From NCBI RefSeq assembly GCF_003425685.1, contig NZ_QJKM01000001.1, positions 54,920 through 118,919 of the forward strand: a stretch of DNA of 64,000 nucleotides, written 5' to 3'. The DNA comes from Rhizobium terrae (lineage in GTDB: Bacteria; Pseudomonadota; Alphaproteobacteria; Rhizobiales; Rhizobiaceae). The first letter of the stretch is position 1. Every line of letters starts with the position of its first letter. Of this stretch, positions 38,752-48,570 are shown piece after piece. The translations under genes and the position numbers were made by a program. A model generated the notes under the pieces. It had not been told where the DNA came from and ran no database searches. It worked only from the letters and a program-made list of their open reading frames with translations.

Positions 38752-39448
38752 CGGCAAGGGCCCAGACCAGCACCAGCGTGATATCGTCGACAGATCCGCC
38801 TGCAATTGCCTTGGCGAGCAGCCGATCCGCGGAGTTTTCTTTTTCTTCGCACAGAATGCCGATCAATTCGTGCTCATCCATACCCTTGAGCAACCCGTCG
38901 CTGCACAAAACAAAGAGATCGCCATCGGCGAGTTCGACGATCCGCCGTTCGACTTCGACCTTGTCTGCGGAGCCGATCGCCCGGGTCAGCGTGCCGTCCG
39001 GCGTCGCATGATCCTCCGAGATCAGGTAAAGCTGCTCATTGCGCATGAGATAGAGCCTGGAATCGCCGACCCAGAGGCAGCATGCATAGTCTTCTCCAAC
39101 AAGCAGTACCACGGCCGTCGAACCGGAAATGCCGGCCGCCGGATTGGCAAGCGTCTGGCTGAACAGGGCGGCATTCGCTTCTTCCAGCGCATATGTCGCG
39201 TCGCCGATCCTTGCTTCCAAGGGGCTGGTGGTGGCGCCGCGCTGTTGAAGCGAAGCGATCACGGTCCGGCTGGCGACGTGGCCGTCGCGATGGCCGCCCA
39301 TGCCATCGGCGATCGCAAAGAGCCGCCCATCGAGGTCCACCATATAGGCATCCTCGTTATGAGCATGGGAATATCCACGACGGGTTGCCGCTTCAGCTTC
39401 TACGACGCGCCGCGTAGGAGAACGAGGACCGGACATCAGACTTCCCAT
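38744..39448 (-). CDS. pppA: PP2C-type Ser/Thr phosphatase PppA
   Basis: The 234-residue protein has the PP2C metal-binding motifs: HNEDAY near residue 30, FAIADGMGGH near 45, GSTAVVLLV, and the late CSDGLLKGMD. It should dephosphorylate the FHA protein or kinases and so switch the T6SS off. Its start overlaps the tagF stop by 1 base (TGATG); an internal ATG 12 bases later is also possible. It is a separate gene from tagF here, whereas in Agrobacterium the two are fused. Confidence 0.88.
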   Translation of the reverse strand: MGSLMSGPRSPTRRVVEAEAATRRGYSHAHNEDAYMVDLDGRLFAIADGMGGHRDGHVASRTVIASLQQRGATTSPLEARIGDATYALEEANAALFSQTLANPAAGISGSTAVVLLVGEDYACCLWVGDSRLYLMRNEQLYLISEDHATPDGTLTRAIGSADKVEVERRIVELADGDLFVLCSDGLLKGMDEHELIGILCEEKENSADRLLAKAIAGGSVDDITLVLVWALADE

Positions 39449-40227
39449 CAGGCAGGCACCTCACCATCATGCGTCCGCATCTGCCAGCCCACCGGCCAGT
39501 CGGCAAGAAAAAGAGGGCGCACGGTCGCATCCGCAGGCAGACCGCGAACAACGTAAAATTGCGGCGGCCGTGAAGCATGACCATCGTGCCACCAGTAGCT
39601 CTCGGAGGATACGGCTTTCTGAAGCGCCGGTGCTGCTGGATCGAAGGGAAGGCTGATAACCTGGACAGCCCGCTCACCCGACCACGCGGGATCGACGCCC
39701 GTGAAACAGGCGGCCGCCTCTGTCTCGGACAGCATCGAACCACTGGCGGTCGTCTCGCGCGCCACCAGCGAAAGGTCGCCCGTGACAGCTTTCAGCGCCG
39801 CAATGAAGTCTTCCTTGGCAATCTGATCTTCCATGAAAGCCAACATGGCGGCTTCAATCCGGTCGAGCGCCTTGTCCAGCCGTGCGTCCGGCCTGATGAC
39901 GCCGGAAGGATGGCGGGAAACCATAAGCACGGAAAAGGGAAAGACGCGGCCGGCTCCGTCGATCGACCCCGCCAGCAGCCCCGCCGCACCATTGACGCCA
40001 GCCGCTCCACCGAAACCGGCCGGTGCTAGGAACCGCCAGACGGGTGAGGAAAGCACGCCGCGCTGAAATGCGTCGTCGCCTTCGTTGCGAATGGACACCA
40101 TCCAGCCCGCCACGATCCCGGCCCATGCTTCGGTGACACGGGCCGGCAGGCCGTGGAAGACGAAATCCCGGGCGGAGGGAACTTTGCCGAAATAGCCGAG
40201 CAATTCCAAGTGGCCAATCTCCCTCAA
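39448..40227 (-). CDS. tagF: T6SS accessory protein TagF
   Basis: The 259-residue protein opens with the TagF motif GYFGKVPSARDFVFHGLP and contains an LAPAGFGGAAGVNGAAGLLAGSIDGAGRVFPF stretch split by small insertions, as in TagF proteins. In P. aeruginosa TagF is a post-translational repressor of T6SS assembly. A TTG at 40227 overlaps the tssM stop as TTGA; a second TTG at about 40209 has GAGGGAG at reasonable spacing and is the alternative start. Confidence 0.85.
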   Translation of the reverse strand: MREIGHLELLGYFGKVPSARDFVFHGLPARVTEAWAGIVAGWMVSIRNEGDDAFQRGVLSSPVWRFLAPAGFGGAAGVNGAAGLLAGSIDGAGRVFPFSVLMVSRHPSGVIRPDARLDKALDRIEAAMLAFMEDQIAKEDFIAALKAVTGDLSLVARETTASGSMLSETEAAACFTGVDPAWSGERAVQVISLPFDPAAPALQKAVSSESYWWHDGHASRPPQFYVVRGLPADATVRPLFLADWPVGWQMRTHDGEVPA

Positions 40228-43200
40228 AGGGCCGGCGGGCAGCGGAACGAGGCGTAGAGCTCACCATTGAATGGATTCGCGACGCTCGCTGCCCGCAGGC
40301 GGAAGCTGGCTCTGATCTTGTCCTTTTCGATCGAGAATTCGAACTGGTCTCGTCCGCTGGTTCTGGCCATGCCGGTTCCGCTCAGCATCCGGAAAATAGC
40401 CCAGTTGCCCGTCCGCTGCACGGTTTCGGTCTTGCCGTCGAGCAGCGTGATGCTGAGTTGTGCCGTGCTCGCATCCCGTTTGCTGGGCCAGACGAAATCG
40501 CGCGGTCTGATCGGACCATGGCGATAGACGAGATCGGCATCGTCGACAGCGAAAGACGATCTGAGCGCCTTCGGATCGAGATAGACGGGCTCGACGGTGA
40601 ATTTCGCTTCCGGCGTCGTGCCTGCTGCGCCGAAAAACGCCTCGCGGATTGCCGCTGCCCTTGCAAATTGGCCCAGCGCATTGGGAGACAGGCCGATGCC
40701 GCTTCGGTCGGGATCGAGCGCCACGGGTTGCCGGCCCCTGATGATGACGAAGGGCGACAGATTGTCCTTGAAGAACTGGTCGAGGATGCCGGCCGGTTTG
40801 AAGATATCGGCAAAGTCCTGAAGCGAGATTTCCTGTTGTGCTTCCAGCGAGAAGGGGTAACGGTCGGTCAGCATCGCATTGCAGGTGGGGAGCACCTCCT
40901 CCTGCCAGCGCCGGTTCACATGCGTGTAGGCAAGCCTGCGCAGGATCTGCCAGGTGCGGTTCGAAATGAATTCGACCATCGGCCTGAGCGGCGTCGGCTT
41001 CGTGGCCGCGTCGGCTCGCAGCCTCGAGAAACTGTCGCTGGTCGGGCTCTTGCTCCGCTGGAGCACAAAATCGAAGGCGGCCGCCTCGGGGCTTGGCGCC
41101 GCCGCAATGCCGGCGACGGTGCCGAAAAGCTCGCCGAACAATTGCTGCATCTGCGCCAGGCCCGGGCCGTTCTGCGGATCGACGAGAGACGTGAGCGGCA
41201 GGAATGCGTTGCGGATCGTCGTGCCCGGCCACGGCGTGGAGCCGAAGGCCGTGGAGATCGCCGTCTTGGCGATCGCATCGGTGACCGCGCCGGCAATGGG
41301 GAGAGCTGCTCCGGGCGGCGCGGCCGCCTGGGCAAGGGCACCTCCCGGTCTCTGGCTATCGGCATTGTCACCCGGCAGCGGCAGTTCGGTATTGTCGCGC
41401 AAGGTGGTCAGCAGCGCCGTCAACGGCGATTGCGGGCTGGAAAGATCGCGCAGCACCCCTTGCCCGCGGTTGAGCGAGTCGAAATCGATCACCCGCACCG
41501 GATTGACTGCATTCCTCCAGATGGTGATGTAGTCCCGCACATAAGCCTTGGCGATCTCCTCGGAGAGCTTCTGGTAGGCGTCGTTGCTCATGCCGTTCTC
41601 GCCGAGAACCCAGTCGGTTCCGGTGGAACTGCGTATGTATTCGGGCAGCCGCGGCAGGAAGAACTGGTAGAAGCCGCTCTTGGTATAGAGGCCGGGGACA
41701 ACGCTCGTTCCGCCGGCGGCGGTATCGACCTGCAGCACGCCGGGGCCGAGAATATTGACGATGCTGATCGGCGGCAACTGATAGCGACGCTGCGCATCCT
41801 GCACCATGCGCGCATATATGTCGGAAGCCTGCGGAACGTCGCTCAGCCGTGTGCGTGCCGCCTGTACCGTCACCTGGTCGGTCACCGTGCCGCCGGGCAA
41901 CAGGGCGGCGAGGCTTTCGGCGTGATCATCCATGCGCGCCTTGGCGTCGGGCCTGAGCGAGAAGGCCGCTTCGTTCTGCCGCACGAATTCGCCCTCGACG
42001 CGGGCGCGCTCGAACTTCTGACCCGTGGTCAGCATCAGATAGGTTTCCAGCTGGCTGCGCAGAAGCAAGTTGTTGGGGTCGGCACTGGTGGAAAGCAGCT
42101 GGATCTGGGTTTGCAGCCGTGCGACGACGGACGGAAGAAGATAGGTCTTGAGCAGCGCATCGTAGCTCTGCAGCGTCACGCGGCGCAGTTCGGGGCGTGC
42201 GTCTATCGACAGGATGTCCGGCGTCGGCCAGCCGGAATTCGGCAGCTCATTCAGCTTGCGCGCTTCGTCGAGGATCGGCAGCAGGCTTTCGAGCGACCGG
42301 TTATTGCCGATCTGCTGCATGCCCGCCTTCAGCTTGTCGGCGGATTCATTCGCTTGCTTGATCAGCGAAAGCGAGCTGTCGAGGCCAATCAGCCAGTAGC
42401 TGCAGAGAAGCGCGACGAGTGCGGCGATGCCGGCATAGGCGGCGCTGCGGGCGGCTGCAAATTGCCGTTCGATCCTGGTATTGCGTCCGACGAGATTCTG
42501 TTCGGCGAAGATGATGTCGGTCAGCAACCGCTTGATGAAGAATGCCTTGCCCTGGCCGCTTGTCGGCGGCTGGTGGCTCGGCGCGAGCGCGAAACTGCGG
42601 CCCATGGCACCGAGCAGGCGGTCGAAAGGCGTGCCTTCCTGGGTGCCGGAGTTGAAATAGACGCCGCGCAGCAACGGTTGCGCCTCATAGCGGTTGATGC
42701 GGAAGACATCGGTGATGAAACCGCGCAACACCGTGGAAAGCGAAGCGAATTCATGTGGGAAGCCGTAGATGCGGCAGCGGCGGCCGTTGTTGCGTTCGGC
42801 CGCCAGTTTTGCCGGCAAGCGCCGTTCGATGCGGTTGACGAGGTCCAGGAAGCCGGTTTCGAATGTCGCCCCGAACGTTGCCTGTTCTTCGTCACGCGGG
42901 AAGGTGATACCCCAGACCTGTTCGCGATCTGCCTCGGTCGCGTCGTCGAAATATTCCTCGAAACCGGCGATCAGGTCGCATTTTGTGAACAGAACATAGA
43001 CGGGCAGCCGCATTTCGAAGCTGCGATGCAGCTCGCGCAGCCGCTGCCTCAGGATTTCGGCATGGCGCTGCCGTTCGGTCTCGCTGGCAAGCGCAACGTC
43101 GGCAATGCTGATCGCCAGCAACACGCCGTTGACCGGTCGCCTTCTGCGATTCTCTTTGAGGATGTTCAGGAAGCCGCCCCAGGCGGCGGCATCGATGCCC

Positions 43201-43796
43201 TGGTTGACGTCCTGGGTGGTGTAACGGCCGGCGGTATCGATCAGCACCGCGTCATTGGATATCCACCAGTCGCAATGGCGGGTGCCGCCCATGCCCTGCA
43301 GGGCAGCCGTGTGACCCGTTTCCGCCAACGGAAAGTCGAGCCCGGAATTCTGCAGGATGGTGGTCTTGCCGGTCGCCGGCGGACCGATGATGATGTACCA
43401 CGGCAGATCGAAGAGATAGTTGCGCCGTTTACGCCCGTCGAGCGGGCTGTCCCGCAGTGTCTTCAAGGTTTTTTCGAAGCGCTCGCGGATGAGTTCCACC
43501 TCGTCGGACGAAAGATCGCTGCCCATCGAGATCAGCTCGTCGTTGACGAGCATGGAGTTGATCAGCTTGGCGTTGGCGCGGCGTGCCAGGAAAAACCGCA
43601 GGAAGGTGACGACGAAAAAGGCCACCACCGCGCCGACCGAAAGAAGCGTACGGCTCGGCACTGTGTCGAAAGGCGTGACGCCGCCGACCGTCACCTGGCC
43701 GCCGAACAGCCAGAACAGCGTCGCGAGCGCGATGATCATCAGCAGGATGATGAGGCTGGAGGGCCGGAGAATGCTGACGAGATAGGTTCTGATCAT
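40224..43796 (-). CDS. tssM: T6SS inner-membrane complex protein TssM (IcmF)
   Basis: The 1190-residue protein anchors the T6SS membrane complex. Two N-terminal helices (about residues 14-33 and 51-70) precede a cytoplasmic NTPase-like domain with intact Walker A GPPATGKT (138-145) and Walker B AVLIDTAG (183-190). A third membrane helix lies near residues 445-470 (AAYAGIAALVALLCSYWLIGL), and a large periplasmic domain follows that meets TssJ. Start and stop both overlap neighbours by 4 bases. Many TssM proteins have lost Walker A, so its preservation here suggests ATP binding. Confidence 0.95.
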   Translation of the reverse strand: MIRTYLVSILRPSSLIILLMIIALATLFWLFGGQVTVGGVTPFDTVPSRTLLSVGAVVAFFVVTFLRFFLARRANAKLINSMLVNDELISMGSDLSSDEVELIRERFEKTLKTLRDSPLDGRKRRNYLFDLPWYIIIGPPATGKTTILQNSGLDFPLAETGHTAALQGMGGTRHCDWWISNDAVLIDTAGRYTTQDVNQGIDAAAWGGFLNILKENRRRRPVNGVLLAISIADVALASETERQRHAEILRQRLRELHRSFEMRLPVYVLFTKCDLIAGFEEYFDDATEADREQVWGITFPRDEEQATFGATFETGFLDLVNRIERRLPAKLAAERNNGRRCRIYGFPHEFASLSTVLRGFITDVFRINRYEAQPLLRGVYFNSGTQEGTPFDRLLGAMGRSFALAPSHQPPTSGQGKAFFIKRLLTDIIFAEQNLVGRNTRIERQFAAARSAAYAGIAALVALLCSYWLIGLDSSLSLIKQANESADKLKAGMQQIGNNRSLESLLPILDEARKLNELPNSGWPTPDILSIDARPELRRVTLQSYDALLKTYLLPSVVARLQTQIQLLSTSADPNNLLLRSQLETYLMLTTGQKFERARVEGEFVRQNEAAFSLRPDAKARMDDHAESLAALLPGGTVTDQVTVQAARTRLSDVPQASDIYARMVQDAQRRYQLPPISIVNILGPGVLQVDTAAGGTSVVPGLYTKSGFYQFFLPRLPEYIRSSTGTDWVLGENGMSNDAYQKLSEEIAKAYVRDYITIWRNAVNPVRVIDFDSLNRGQGVLRDLSSPQSPLTALLTTLRDNTELPLPGDNADSQRPGGALAQAAAPPGAALPIAGAVTDAIAKTAISTAFGSTPWPGTTIRNAFLPLTSLVDPQNGPGLAQMQQLFGELFGTVAGIAAAPSPEAAAFDFVLQRSKSPTSDSFSRLRADAATKPTPLRPMVEFISNRTWQILRRLAYTHVNRRWQEEVLPTCNAMLTDRYPFSLEAQQEISLQDFADIFKPAGILDQFFKDNLSPFVIIRGRQPVALDPDRSGIGLSPNALGQFARAAAIREAFFGAAGTTPEAKFTVEPVYLDPKALRSSFAVDDADLVYRHGPIRPRDFVWPSKRDASTAQLSITLLDGKTETVQRTGNWAIFRMLSGTGMARTSGRDQFEFSIEKDKIRASFRLRAASVANPFNGELYASFRCPPAL

Positions 43797-44677
43797 CGAC
43801 CGATTCCTCCCGGCGTCAGTGTCGCGATCTTGGCAAGGAGGGGGCTGACAGCACCCGAGAGGTAAAACTCCAGATAGGTGTGGACGACGACGAGCAAGAG
43901 CCCGGCGATCGCCCCCACCATCCAGAGCGGAAAGACGGCGCGAATCTTCTTGCCGCCCCGTTCTCCCCTGGAAACCTTCGAAAGCGGCTCATCCAGGCCG
44001 CTGTCGGCCGCTTTGGCGATCACGCGCGAAAGATCGTTGCGCAGGTCTTCCAGCTGGTCCCGGCCACGTTCGATGATGCGGTAGCGTCCCTCGAAACCGA
44101 GCATGAGGCAGGCATGAATGAGAAGCAGCAAAGGCAGCCGCTGCGATGGGCTCTGCTTGACCCGATCTAGGATGACGAAGACCTTTTCGCCGCCCCAGGT
44201 TTCGTTGTGATACTGGTTGAGCAGACTGTTGGAGCTCCATTCGCTGCGGCTGCCCCAAGGCGTCATCAGCACTGTTTCGTCGATCGTTGCGCACAGCACG
44301 TAACGGGCCGCGACGATGTCGCCGGCTTCTGTGCCGCTCTTCTGTGCAATCTGCTGGAAACGGTCCATTTCCTCGACGACCTGGCGTCGCAGTGCCGCGA
44401 CATCCGCCCGTTCCGTCGAATTGCGCAGCTGTGCCACGACCAGAAGCAGAGGGGCGGCAGCCCTCACCAGCTTGCGCTCCGGCGCCGTATCGAGCTGCTG
44501 GACGAGGCTGATGGCATTTTGAAGCGACGAGGCATCGCCGACAGTTGCCGACGACGGCAATGATTGCCGTACGACGACGGTCGGATCTTCGCCCGTGTCT
44601 CCGCCAAGCGCCGTTCTGGCCCGCGGGCTCAGGTGGCGCACAACCGTCGGAGCATCGTCGTCGCCGAAACTGCTCAT
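43793..44677 (-). CDS. tssL: T6SS membrane protein TssL (DotU/ImpK)
   Basis: The 294-residue DotU-type protein has a cytoplasmic helical domain and one C-terminal membrane helix (about residues 252-275, MVGAIAGLLLVVVHTYLEFYL). It lacks a C-terminal peptidoglycan-binding OmpA domain, which some TssL proteins carry. It joins TssM in the membrane complex. The start overlaps tssK by 4 bases and the stop overlaps tssM by 4 bases. Confidence 0.93.
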   Translation of the reverse strand: MSSFGDDDAPTVVRHLSPRARTALGGDTGEDPTVVVRQSLPSSATVGDASSLQNAISLVQQLDTAPERKLVRAAAPLLLVVAQLRNSTERADVAALRRQVVEEMDRFQQIAQKSGTEAGDIVAARYVLCATIDETVLMTPWGSRSEWSSNSLLNQYHNETWGGEKVFVILDRVKQSPSQRLPLLLLIHACLMLGFEGRYRIIERGRDQLEDLRNDLSRVIAKAADSGLDEPLSKVSRGERGGKKIRAVFPLWMVGAIAGLLLVVVHTYLEFYLSGAVSPLLAKIATLTPGGIGR

Positions 44678-46014
44678 CGGCCGGCCTCACGCTGAATTGC
44701 CCAGAGCTCCAGCCCGAGCGCGGGATAGCTGCCGCTGACATGCAAAGCAAAGGCGGCGGAATCCCTCAGCCTTGCCCAGAGCGGATTGGATGTGTCGACC
44801 TCGAAATAGACGGCGTTCTGAATGAAGGGGATTTCGCGCGGCGCCACCGAAAGCGGCTGGATCGCGATGCCGGGAAGCTGGAGATTGACGAGATCGCGGA
44901 TCTGCTCGACCGGACCGATCTTGATATGCAGCGGCAATTGCTGGCGGATGCTCTCGAGCGCCAGGTCGGCCCGCGCGATCAGCACGAAGCGGCGGCTTGC
45001 GAAGGCCATCCGGTCTTTGATCTCGCCGAGCCAGATGCCGAAATCGCGTTCCGTCAGCGGAATGCTGATTGCATTGCGTTCGACGATGACGCTCAGCATC
45101 CCGCGCAGAATATCAAGCAGGCCTTCGAAACTCATCCTGAGGTCGAGATGGCTGTAAGGCGGGATTTCCGGCGGCCGGCGGGTCGGCGAGGCATAGGCCG
45201 ATATTTCGGCGGCAAGCGCGATGAGTTCGCGATAGGCATACTCGGCAGAGTGCAGACCGTTTGCAATGAAATGGGCAAAAACGGTTTCGGCTCGGTTGAC
45301 GATGCCGAGCAGCATGACATCGAGCATGCCGGAACGGGTGTCGCCGGCCTGTCCGCTTGCACCCTCGGTCAAAGAGACCGCCCTGCTGCGCAGGAGACCA
45401 CGGATCTGTTCGAGGATCGAGACGAGCTTGAGGCTCGCGCCGATCGAGATCACCGGCGGAATGTAGCTTTCGGTCAATGTTACCTGGCCGAGTGCACCGA
45501 CAGCGTCGATTTCGCCGACCGGCAGATAGGTGAGTTCGTCCAGCTTTTCGCCTTCGATGACGATGCGCACGTTCAGCGTGCCGACGCCGATCTCGGCCGG
45601 CGGGCGGCCGGCCTGCGCATTGTCGGTGACGCGGACCGTTGTATTGCGGAAACGCTGCGCCATGCTGGCGCCCTCGGCGACTTCGCTTGCCCCCGGCGCG
45701 CGGATCGGCAGCGCCAGAAACACGCGCTTCCCCTGGGCGCCCGGCGGGACGTGGATTGCCGGCGGCAAGGGCTGCGGCCCGGGAGCGCTATAGAGCGTGC
45801 CGTCGGGAAAGACGAGGTCGGCGGCATTGAGGCGGACCTGCCCTGTCTTCAGCGCTTCCTTGTCGAACTCGAGCTGCCGCACGCCCCATGGATAGGGAAC
45901 GAGCCCCGTCACACGCTGGTCGAGGTTGCTCTCGATCCAGCGATCATATTGCTGCAGGTGCTGCGGACGAAGGAACATGCCTTCCAGCCAGAGTGGCTTG
46001 CCCATCGATGTCAA
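44674..46014 (-). CDS. tssK: T6SS baseplate protein TssK (ImpJ)
   Basis: The 446-residue protein begins with the TssK hallmark GKPLWLEGMFLRPQHLQQYDR. It connects the baseplate to TssL/TssM as a trimer. The TTG at 46014 has AGGGGG 5-6 bases upstream; an ATG three codons later (46005) is the alternative. The gap to tssJ is 40 bases, one of the few non-overlapping junctions in this half of the operon. Confidence 0.92.
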   Translation of the reverse strand: MTSMGKPLWLEGMFLRPQHLQQYDRWIESNLDQRVTGLVPYPWGVRQLEFDKEALKTGQVRLNAADLVFPDGTLYSAPGPQPLPPAIHVPPGAQGKRVFLALPIRAPGASEVAEGASMAQRFRNTTVRVTDNAQAGRPPAEIGVGTLNVRIVIEGEKLDELTYLPVGEIDAVGALGQVTLTESYIPPVISIGASLKLVSILEQIRGLLRSRAVSLTEGASGQAGDTRSGMLDVMLLGIVNRAETVFAHFIANGLHSAEYAYRELIALAAEISAYASPTRRPPEIPPYSHLDLRMSFEGLLDILRGMLSVIVERNAISIPLTERDFGIWLGEIKDRMAFASRRFVLIARADLALESIRQQLPLHIKIGPVEQIRDLVNLQLPGIAIQPLSVAPREIPFIQNAVYFEVDTSNPLWARLRDSAAFALHVSGSYPALGLELWAIQREAGR

Positions 46015-46054
46015 TCATACCCCCTGGGCCGAAGCCCCATGACCACTTCCAAAT

Positions 46055-46552
46055 TCACGAATTTGGCGACTTGCCGAAGTTGAAGCGCGAGTATTTCTGG
46101 ATCCTGATCGCCAGGCTCGTGACATAGATCATGAAACGGTTCTGGCTTTCCTTCTCGAGTTCTACGGAATCGCGCCATTGCGCCGATTGCATATCCCGGA
46201 AGCTGGCGACCACGCCGATATAGGCCGCCTCGCTGGAGATCTCGCGATCGTATTTCTTCTCGGTTCCCGGCAGCATCTCGAATTCGCGGCTGGAGATCAG
46301 GTCCGCGCCGAGCAGCTTGGCCTCGTCGTCGAAGTCGAAATAGGTGGCGTTGTTGAACGCCTTGAGGGACTTCAGCTCGTAGATGCGGATCACCACGGGA
46401 GACGCAAGGCGGGTTTCGCCGGGATTGACGGCGGCATCCGCATTGATGGTGACTTCGACCGGTGTCGGCTTGGGTACGCCGCCGCAGGCCGCAAGAAAGC
46501 CTGCCAAAATAACAAGGGCGATGCCGATGCCTGTCAGCCTCTTTAAACTCAT
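46055..46552 (-). CDS. tssJ: T6SS outer-membrane lipoprotein TssJ
   Basis: The 165-residue lipoprotein has a lipobox (LAGFLAAC, Cys about residue 23) and the transthyretin-like TssJ body with VVIRIYELKSLKAFNNATYFDF. It tethers the periplasmic part of TssM to the outer membrane. ATG 46552 overlaps the tagH stop as ATGA. No Asp follows the lipobox Cys (it is CGG), so sorting to the outer membrane is expected. Confidence 0.92.
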   Translation of the reverse strand: MSLKRLTGIGIALVILAGFLAACGGVPKPTPVEVTINADAAVNPGETRLASPVVIRIYELKSLKAFNNATYFDFDDEAKLLGADLISSREFEMLPGTEKKYDREISSEAAYIGVVASFRDMQSAQWRDSVELEKESQNRFMIYVTSLAIRIQKYSRFNFGKSPNS

Positions 46553-48570
46553 TTCTTGCTCTCCCAATATTGCGAAGCGACCCGTCTTGCCTGTTCCTCC
46601 TGGACCTGGGTGAAGGCTTCGGCGATCAACTGGCGGGCCATGCCGTCGAAATTACCGCTCATGCGCTGATGCATTTCGACATAGGTTTCCCATTTCCCTT
46701 TGCGGACGCCTAAACCACGGAGACGGTGGGCACCTTCCGCCTCGTTGTCGCGGGCTACATTTTCAGGGTTCAGCCGCTCCATCAGCAGTTTGATCGCCCG
46801 CTGCATCGCGGCCATGGTCAGCATGACGTGCTGTTTCAAGTCTTCCAAGGCCGATGCGGCTGCCTCGCCCGGCGCCTGGAAACCGCCGGCGCGGGTTATG
46901 AACAATTCGTCAAGCGCAAGTTCCGCCATCTTGAAGTGCTTGAAAGGATTGTTTTCTTCCGGCTGCACCTGGGTTTCGTCCATACGGAATTCGGATTTCA
47001 CCATGCGGCGCGCCGAAAGCAGCAGGATGAGGCCTTCGGAAAAAGCCCGCACCATTTCGCCGACCTCGCGCATCACCTGCACTTGCCGGCCTGATGCAAT
47101 ATCGGCACCCGGCAGGCCCATGCCCGCAAAAAGCGCAATCAGCGCAGCATTGTCCTCGGCCGCCGAGGTCTGGACGGCTGACAACGACGATTGGACCGAG
47201 CCCAGTCCGGCAGAGAGGGCTGCGTTGGTATCGAGCGGCGGCTGTGGCATGAGCGGCGCTGCCGGTATCGGCATGGGAGCCAATGGTACGCCCGGCACGG
47301 CTGGAGGCGGCGTAACGGCCGGCAGTGGATTTCCGTTGTTACCTGCGGCTTTCTCGATCAGCCGTGCCTTACGCTCCTCGCGGCGTGCTCTCATCGCCCC
47401 GATCGCGTCGAAGTCGCCCAGGGCGTGATCTTGTGCGGGTGGACGGAAGGCCGCCGGCTCACCGAGCCGTGCCATATCTGCCATCAACGACGGGCTGAGC
47501 GACTCGCGGACAGGCGGCAGCGGTGTCTGTGCAACGGGCGGGATATTGGAGACCGGCTGTATCGGTGGGAGAACAGCCATAGACTGCGGATCAAGCACCT
47601 GATTTGAGGCTGCCGGAAGAGGAGCGGGGGAAGGCGCGCCGTTCCAGACATCCTGCCGCGGCTCCGACGAGCGTCGCACCGGACCGGCAAGGATCGACAG
47701 CGGATCGAAATCATCGGGAATGAGCTTCCGAGGCGCCTCGGCCGGCATCGGCGCCGGCTGCGATGCGGACACGGAAGTAGGCGTGATGCCAGGCGATGAT
47801 GGAGCAATCGGATGCTGCAGCGAGGGGGCGGAATGGATGGGTGATGCCGGAGGTAGCGTAGGCGGCTGCGGCGGAAAATCCGATCCGGGCAATGGATCGC
47901 GAGGGATCGGTCCCGGAATGAGAGACGCCGGCATCGACCGGGCGGTTGGCAATGCCGTCTGGTTGTAGCCATTGATGGGAAGGCCGGCGAATGGATCCGA
48001 TTGACGCGGCGAGAGCGAAAAAAGCGGATCGGCATGGAGAACGGCTTGTGCGGCCGGCGCCGATGCCGCGATTTCAGGCCATGGAGCCGATCCCAGATAA
48101 ACAAGCGGGTCCTGCGAATTTTTGGCCCAGACATCACCCATGTCACCGCGCTCGCGCAGCGCCTGTTCGGCTGATGGAGTTGCGGCGTTTGACCAGACGG
48201 GCTGATAGGCCTGCGGCATGACCGGCATGGGTGGCGGCGACCCGTTCCAGACTGCAGCATCCTGGGCCGGCAGGATCTGCGCCTCGATCAAATGCTTAGC
48301 GGCGCGAAACCTGAGGCCGTTGACCAACGCGATGCCATTGCCGCGGCCAAGAGGCTGCTGCCGGCCATCGAGAAAAATGCCGTTCGTACTCTCATCGATG
48401 AGTATGAACTTGTTGTTCTCGAAGGCGACGCGGCCATGGATGGCGGAAAGAATGCGCTCGTCGTCCGAAAGCACCCATTGGCATTTCAGCGAGCGGCCGA
48501 ACGTGCCGCCTTCGGGGCCAAACACATGTTCGCTCGGCGCGCCGCCGACCAGGGAAAGCCTGATCTTCAT
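46549..48570 (-). CDS. tagH: T6SS FHA-domain protein TagH
   Basis: The 673-residue protein has an N-terminal FHA domain (about residues 20-90: FGRSLKCQW, SAIHGRV, STNGIFLDGR) that binds phosphothreonine peptides. A long, Pro/Ala-rich linker (about 110-480) follows. The C-terminal ~190 residues form the T6SS-associated TagH domain with a MVRAFSEGLILLLSARRMVKSEF segment. FHA proteins are the usual target of T6SS kinase and phosphatase switches. ATG 48570 overlaps tssG by 4 bases. Confidence 0.92.
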   Translation of the reverse strand: MKIRLSLVGGAPSEHVFGPEGGTFGRSLKCQWVLSDDERILSAIHGRVAFENNKFILIDESTNGIFLDGRQQPLGRGNGIALVNGLRFRAAKHLIEAQILPAQDAAVWNGSPPPMPVMPQAYQPVWSNAATPSAEQALRERGDMGDVWAKNSQDPLVYLGSAPWPEIAASAPAAQAVLHADPLFSLSPRQSDPFAGLPINGYNQTALPTARSMPASLIPGPIPRDPLPGSDFPPQPPTLPPASPIHSAPSLQHPIAPSSPGITPTSVSASQPAPMPAEAPRKLIPDDFDPLSILAGPVRRSSEPRQDVWNGAPSPAPLPAASNQVLDPQSMAVLPPIQPVSNIPPVAQTPLPPVRESLSPSLMADMARLGEPAAFRPPAQDHALGDFDAIGAMRARREERKARLIEKAAGNNGNPLPAVTPPPAVPGVPLAPMPIPAAPLMPQPPLDTNAALSAGLGSVQSSLSAVQTSAAEDNAALIALFAGMGLPGADIASGRQVQVMREVGEMVRAFSEGLILLLSARRMVKSEFRMDETQVQPEENNPFKHFKMAELALDELFITRAGGFQAPGEAAASALEDLKQHVMLTMAAMQRAIKLLMERLNPENVARDNEAEGAHRLRGLGVRKGKWETYVEMHQRMSGNFDGMARQLIAEAFTQVQEEQARRVASQYWESKK

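Noticed and set aside
40458-43865. Very long plus-strand frame opposite tssM
   Set aside because: It mirrors the strong TssM coding frame; composition is typical of an antisense shadow of a GC-rich gene.
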